Shown one piece after another: positions 62,152 to 64,000 of a stretch of DNA of 64,000 nucleotides. The DNA is from Sipunculus nudus. Lineage: Eukaryota > Annelida > Sipuncula > Golfingiida > Sipunculidae. A model generated the notes under the pieces. That model ran no database searches. It saw only the letters and a program-made list of their open reading frames with translations, and was not told the DNA's origin. The translations under genes were made by a program, and so were the position numbers. Location: positions 36,514,027-36,578,026 of the forward strand of contig CM049308.1 of NCBI GenBank assembly GCA_026874595.1, given 5' to 3'. The first letter of the stretch is position 1. Each line of letters begins with the position of its first letter.

Positions 62152-63127
62152 AGCCCTCAGCCCTTAGGCTGATGGGCTATTGTCATCACCCAAGCTGTCC
62201 GTCCATCCATCCATCCGTCCGTCCGTCTGTCCGTCCGTCCGTCCGTCCGTCCGTCGTGCCGTCCGTCGTGCCGTCCGTCTGTCAGTCTGTCAGTAGATGT
62301 GGCACGTTTTGAAACCGTAAGACCTAGGAATCCCAAATTCGGCATAATGTTAGGTGTCCCCAAGATCTCCTACCAAGCCGAAAACTGGGTCTTTGCGACT
62401 TCGTTGGCAGGTGGCGCCACCTACATTGATGTTTATGCTGCAGACATCCAGGCTTATATCTCAGGACTGGTTTCCTGTATTCTCCTGAAATTTTGCATGT
62501 GTATAGATCTCACATAGCTCTTTATCATACACAAAACTGGAGGTGCCACCTGCAACCAGTTTTGCACAGCATCCGTCTGTTTGTCAGCCGTGAGCTAAAA
62601 TCACTCATATCTCAGTAGTGGTTTGACTTATCTGCCTAAAATTTTGCATGTATATACATCTTGGATAGCTTTTTCAATTTTGTGGCAGGTGGTACCACCT
62701 ACATGCATGTTCAGGCTGCAGACATCCAGGCTTATATCTTAGGACAGGTTTGACATATCCCCCTGAAATTTCGCATTTGTATAGATCTCACATAGCGCTT
62801 AATCATACACAAGATTGGTGATGCCACCTGCCACCATTTTTGCACAGCGTCCTTCTGTTTGTCTGCTGTCGGATAAAATCACTCATATACAAGTAGTCGT
62901 TTGAATTATCTGCCTCAAATTTTGCATTTGTATACACCTTGGACAGCTTTCTGTTTTTTTTGGTAGGTGGAGCCACCTACATACACATTTCGGCTGCAGA
63001 CATCCATGCTAATCTGCAACACACCTCACTCTATTTCCCCTTGCCACTCAATCCATGCCTCACTTCACCCGTCCCACTCTGATTTCGGCGGATACACATA
63101 GTTGCTTGTCAACTATCTGTATTTTAG
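62152..63127 (+). mobile_element. Chimeric element: family D 5' end, family A body and 3' end
   Basis: Starts after a T run with the D hairpin AGCCCTCAGC / GGCTGATGGGCT and the D sequence ATTGTCATCACC, then a GTCC-rich tract. From about 62404 it is family A body, with GGTGGCGCCACC at 62410-62421. It ends with the family A terminus: GGCGGATAC, stem-loop TAGTTG-CTTGT-CAACTA, TTAG (63124-63127), TTTTT. The D-type 5' arm does not match the A-type 3' inverted arm. Confidence 0.75.
62197..62290 (+). repeat. (GTCC)n-rich tract inside the D head
   Basis: GTCC/ATCC/GTCT tetranucleotides repeat about 20 times. The same kind of tract, shorter, follows the hairpin in the other D copy (about 5470-5510), and in families A and C a GTCCGTC-like stretch also follows the 5' hairpin. 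Confidence 0.85.
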
Positions 63128-63606
63128 TTTTTCGTTAAAGTAAATTTTTATGTAGGTTGTTGTGTAAAAACAAGAAATAAATTGTCCAATGATAAAATAG
63201 GAATGTTTAGTAAAGTTCATCAATCTGAGGTGAAAAAAAAAAATAATAATGACAAAGTGTCCTGAATTATTTACTTTGCTTAAGTATTTGTGCTCTCAGT
63301 GCAAAAAGAAAAATAAGTCTAAAATTAAATACTTGGGTAGGTACTTTAGTTGATCACTTTAAAAGAGATGGTGGAAGGTAGTAGACTCTCAAAACACATG
63401 CTGTAGAAAACAGAGTTCATGTTGTATTAGAAGCTGGAGGCTCTCATTGAAGACAATAAATGAAGATGGGCTTCAGAAGAGAGCAAGGCACTTTCCAAAG
63501 GAATACAAAAGCAGAGAAAACAAGGTCACACATGTAACAAGTATGAAATGGCATTTGAAAATGTAAACCATGAATAAAATTAAGAGTGAAAGAGCAATAT
63601 TATATC
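63128..63606. other. No feature recognised
   Basis: A-rich spacer between the chimeric element and A-6. Confidence 0.4.
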
Positions 63607-64000
63607 ATTGTATCCGCCAAAACAGAGTTTTGCGGATACTATGTTTTCAGCTGGACGCCGCCGCCGCTGCCGCCGCCGCCGCGTAGGTGTCCGGAGAACT
63701 CCTCCGTAACCGCTAGGCGGAATTTTCCGAAACCCGGGATTATGTTCGGGTCACATGTGAACTGCTGCGCCCCGATTTTGTTTTGACCGCTGACCTTTCC
63801 TTTGCGCTCTGCGTCCGTTTGTGCGTCTGTTTCCACACATAAACCCACATCTCGGGAACCCTTTGACCGATCAGGAAAATTTTTTTGCACAAATGTAGCC
63901 CTTGGAGAGCTTTATAACATACACCAAAAATGGTGGCGCTACCTGCAACCATGTTTGCACAGTGTCCATCTGTTTGTCTGCCTTGGGTAAAAATCACTCA
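63607..64000 (+). mobile_element. Family A copy 6, cut by the window end
   Basis: Starts ATTGTATCCGCC with the hairpin (AAAAC-AGA-GTTTT inside CCGCC/GCGG arms), then a GCC/GCT run (63656-63682). It closely matches A-2 throughout the visible 394 bp, more closely than A-1, A-3 or A-4 do, so A-2 and A-6 are probably recent relatives. The 3' part lies outside the window. Confidence 0.85.

Noticed and set aside
63639-63997. Minus-strand frames with MVAGxATIFxVCYKAL as a conserved protein
   Set aside because: The pattern appears in every family A copy and is the reverse reading of the GCCACCTGCAACCATTTTTG region. No copy has a long intact frame.

Overview
The window looks like gene-poor, AT-rich nuclear DNA of a marine invertebrate. 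A lophotrochozoan, most likely a mollusc, is my best guess; it rests on the style of the repeats and not on any gene. No protein-coding gene could be identified. The longest open frame (227 codons) lies entirely inside a 38-bp minisatellite, and the other open frames are short and mostly lie inside repeats. The window may be intergenic or part of large introns.

What dominates is a dense set of short non-autonomous mobile elements, here named families A to F. Families A, B, C and D share one architecture. They have a 5' terminal hairpin and an internal array of longer repeat units. An inverted copy of the 5' arm sits just inside the 3' end, followed by a short perfect stem-loop and a terminal CTAG or CTTG that is almost always followed by TT. 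No target-site duplication is evident. This is the layout expected of rolling-circle elements of the Helitron/Helentron type that carry no protein. About 18 copies or fragments are visible, and all of them point the same way (+).

Layout: 1-721 unclear DNA ending in a family D 3' end; 815-1988 A-1; 2786-6139 family B, carrying a nested hAT-like element (3599-4710) and a nested family D copy (5420-5791); 8335-13160 a ~43-bp minisatellite split by a 3.7-kb TA-flanked DNA-transposon-type insertion, itself full of other repeats; 14484-14950 a 61-bp minisatellite; 18083-21460 a diverged ~670-bp tandem duplication with C-2 inserted in one copy; 23042-24030 A-2; 25094-25703 a hAT-type MITE just upstream of a promoter-like cluster (25752-25830); 27088-27273 a second small hAT-type MITE; 29404-30677 A-3; 33767-34667 A-4; 34932-36510 a large fold-back element next to an (AT)n tract; 36511-37689 a candidate solo LTR; 40764-42500 C-3 inside an old A fragment; 45964-46857 C-4; 48690-49440 a truncated C copy; 50572-51218 the 38-bp minisatellite; 52051-53462 C-5; 56404-56702 a T/G-rich minisatellite; 56960-58007 C-6; 61215-61754 family F; 62152-63127 a chimeric D/A element; 63607-end A-6.

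Because the repeats interrupt one another, the window contains several natural before/after insertion comparisons, and these are the strongest evidence here. The candidate promoter, candidate exons and decayed coding-like stretches are weak and are marked as such.
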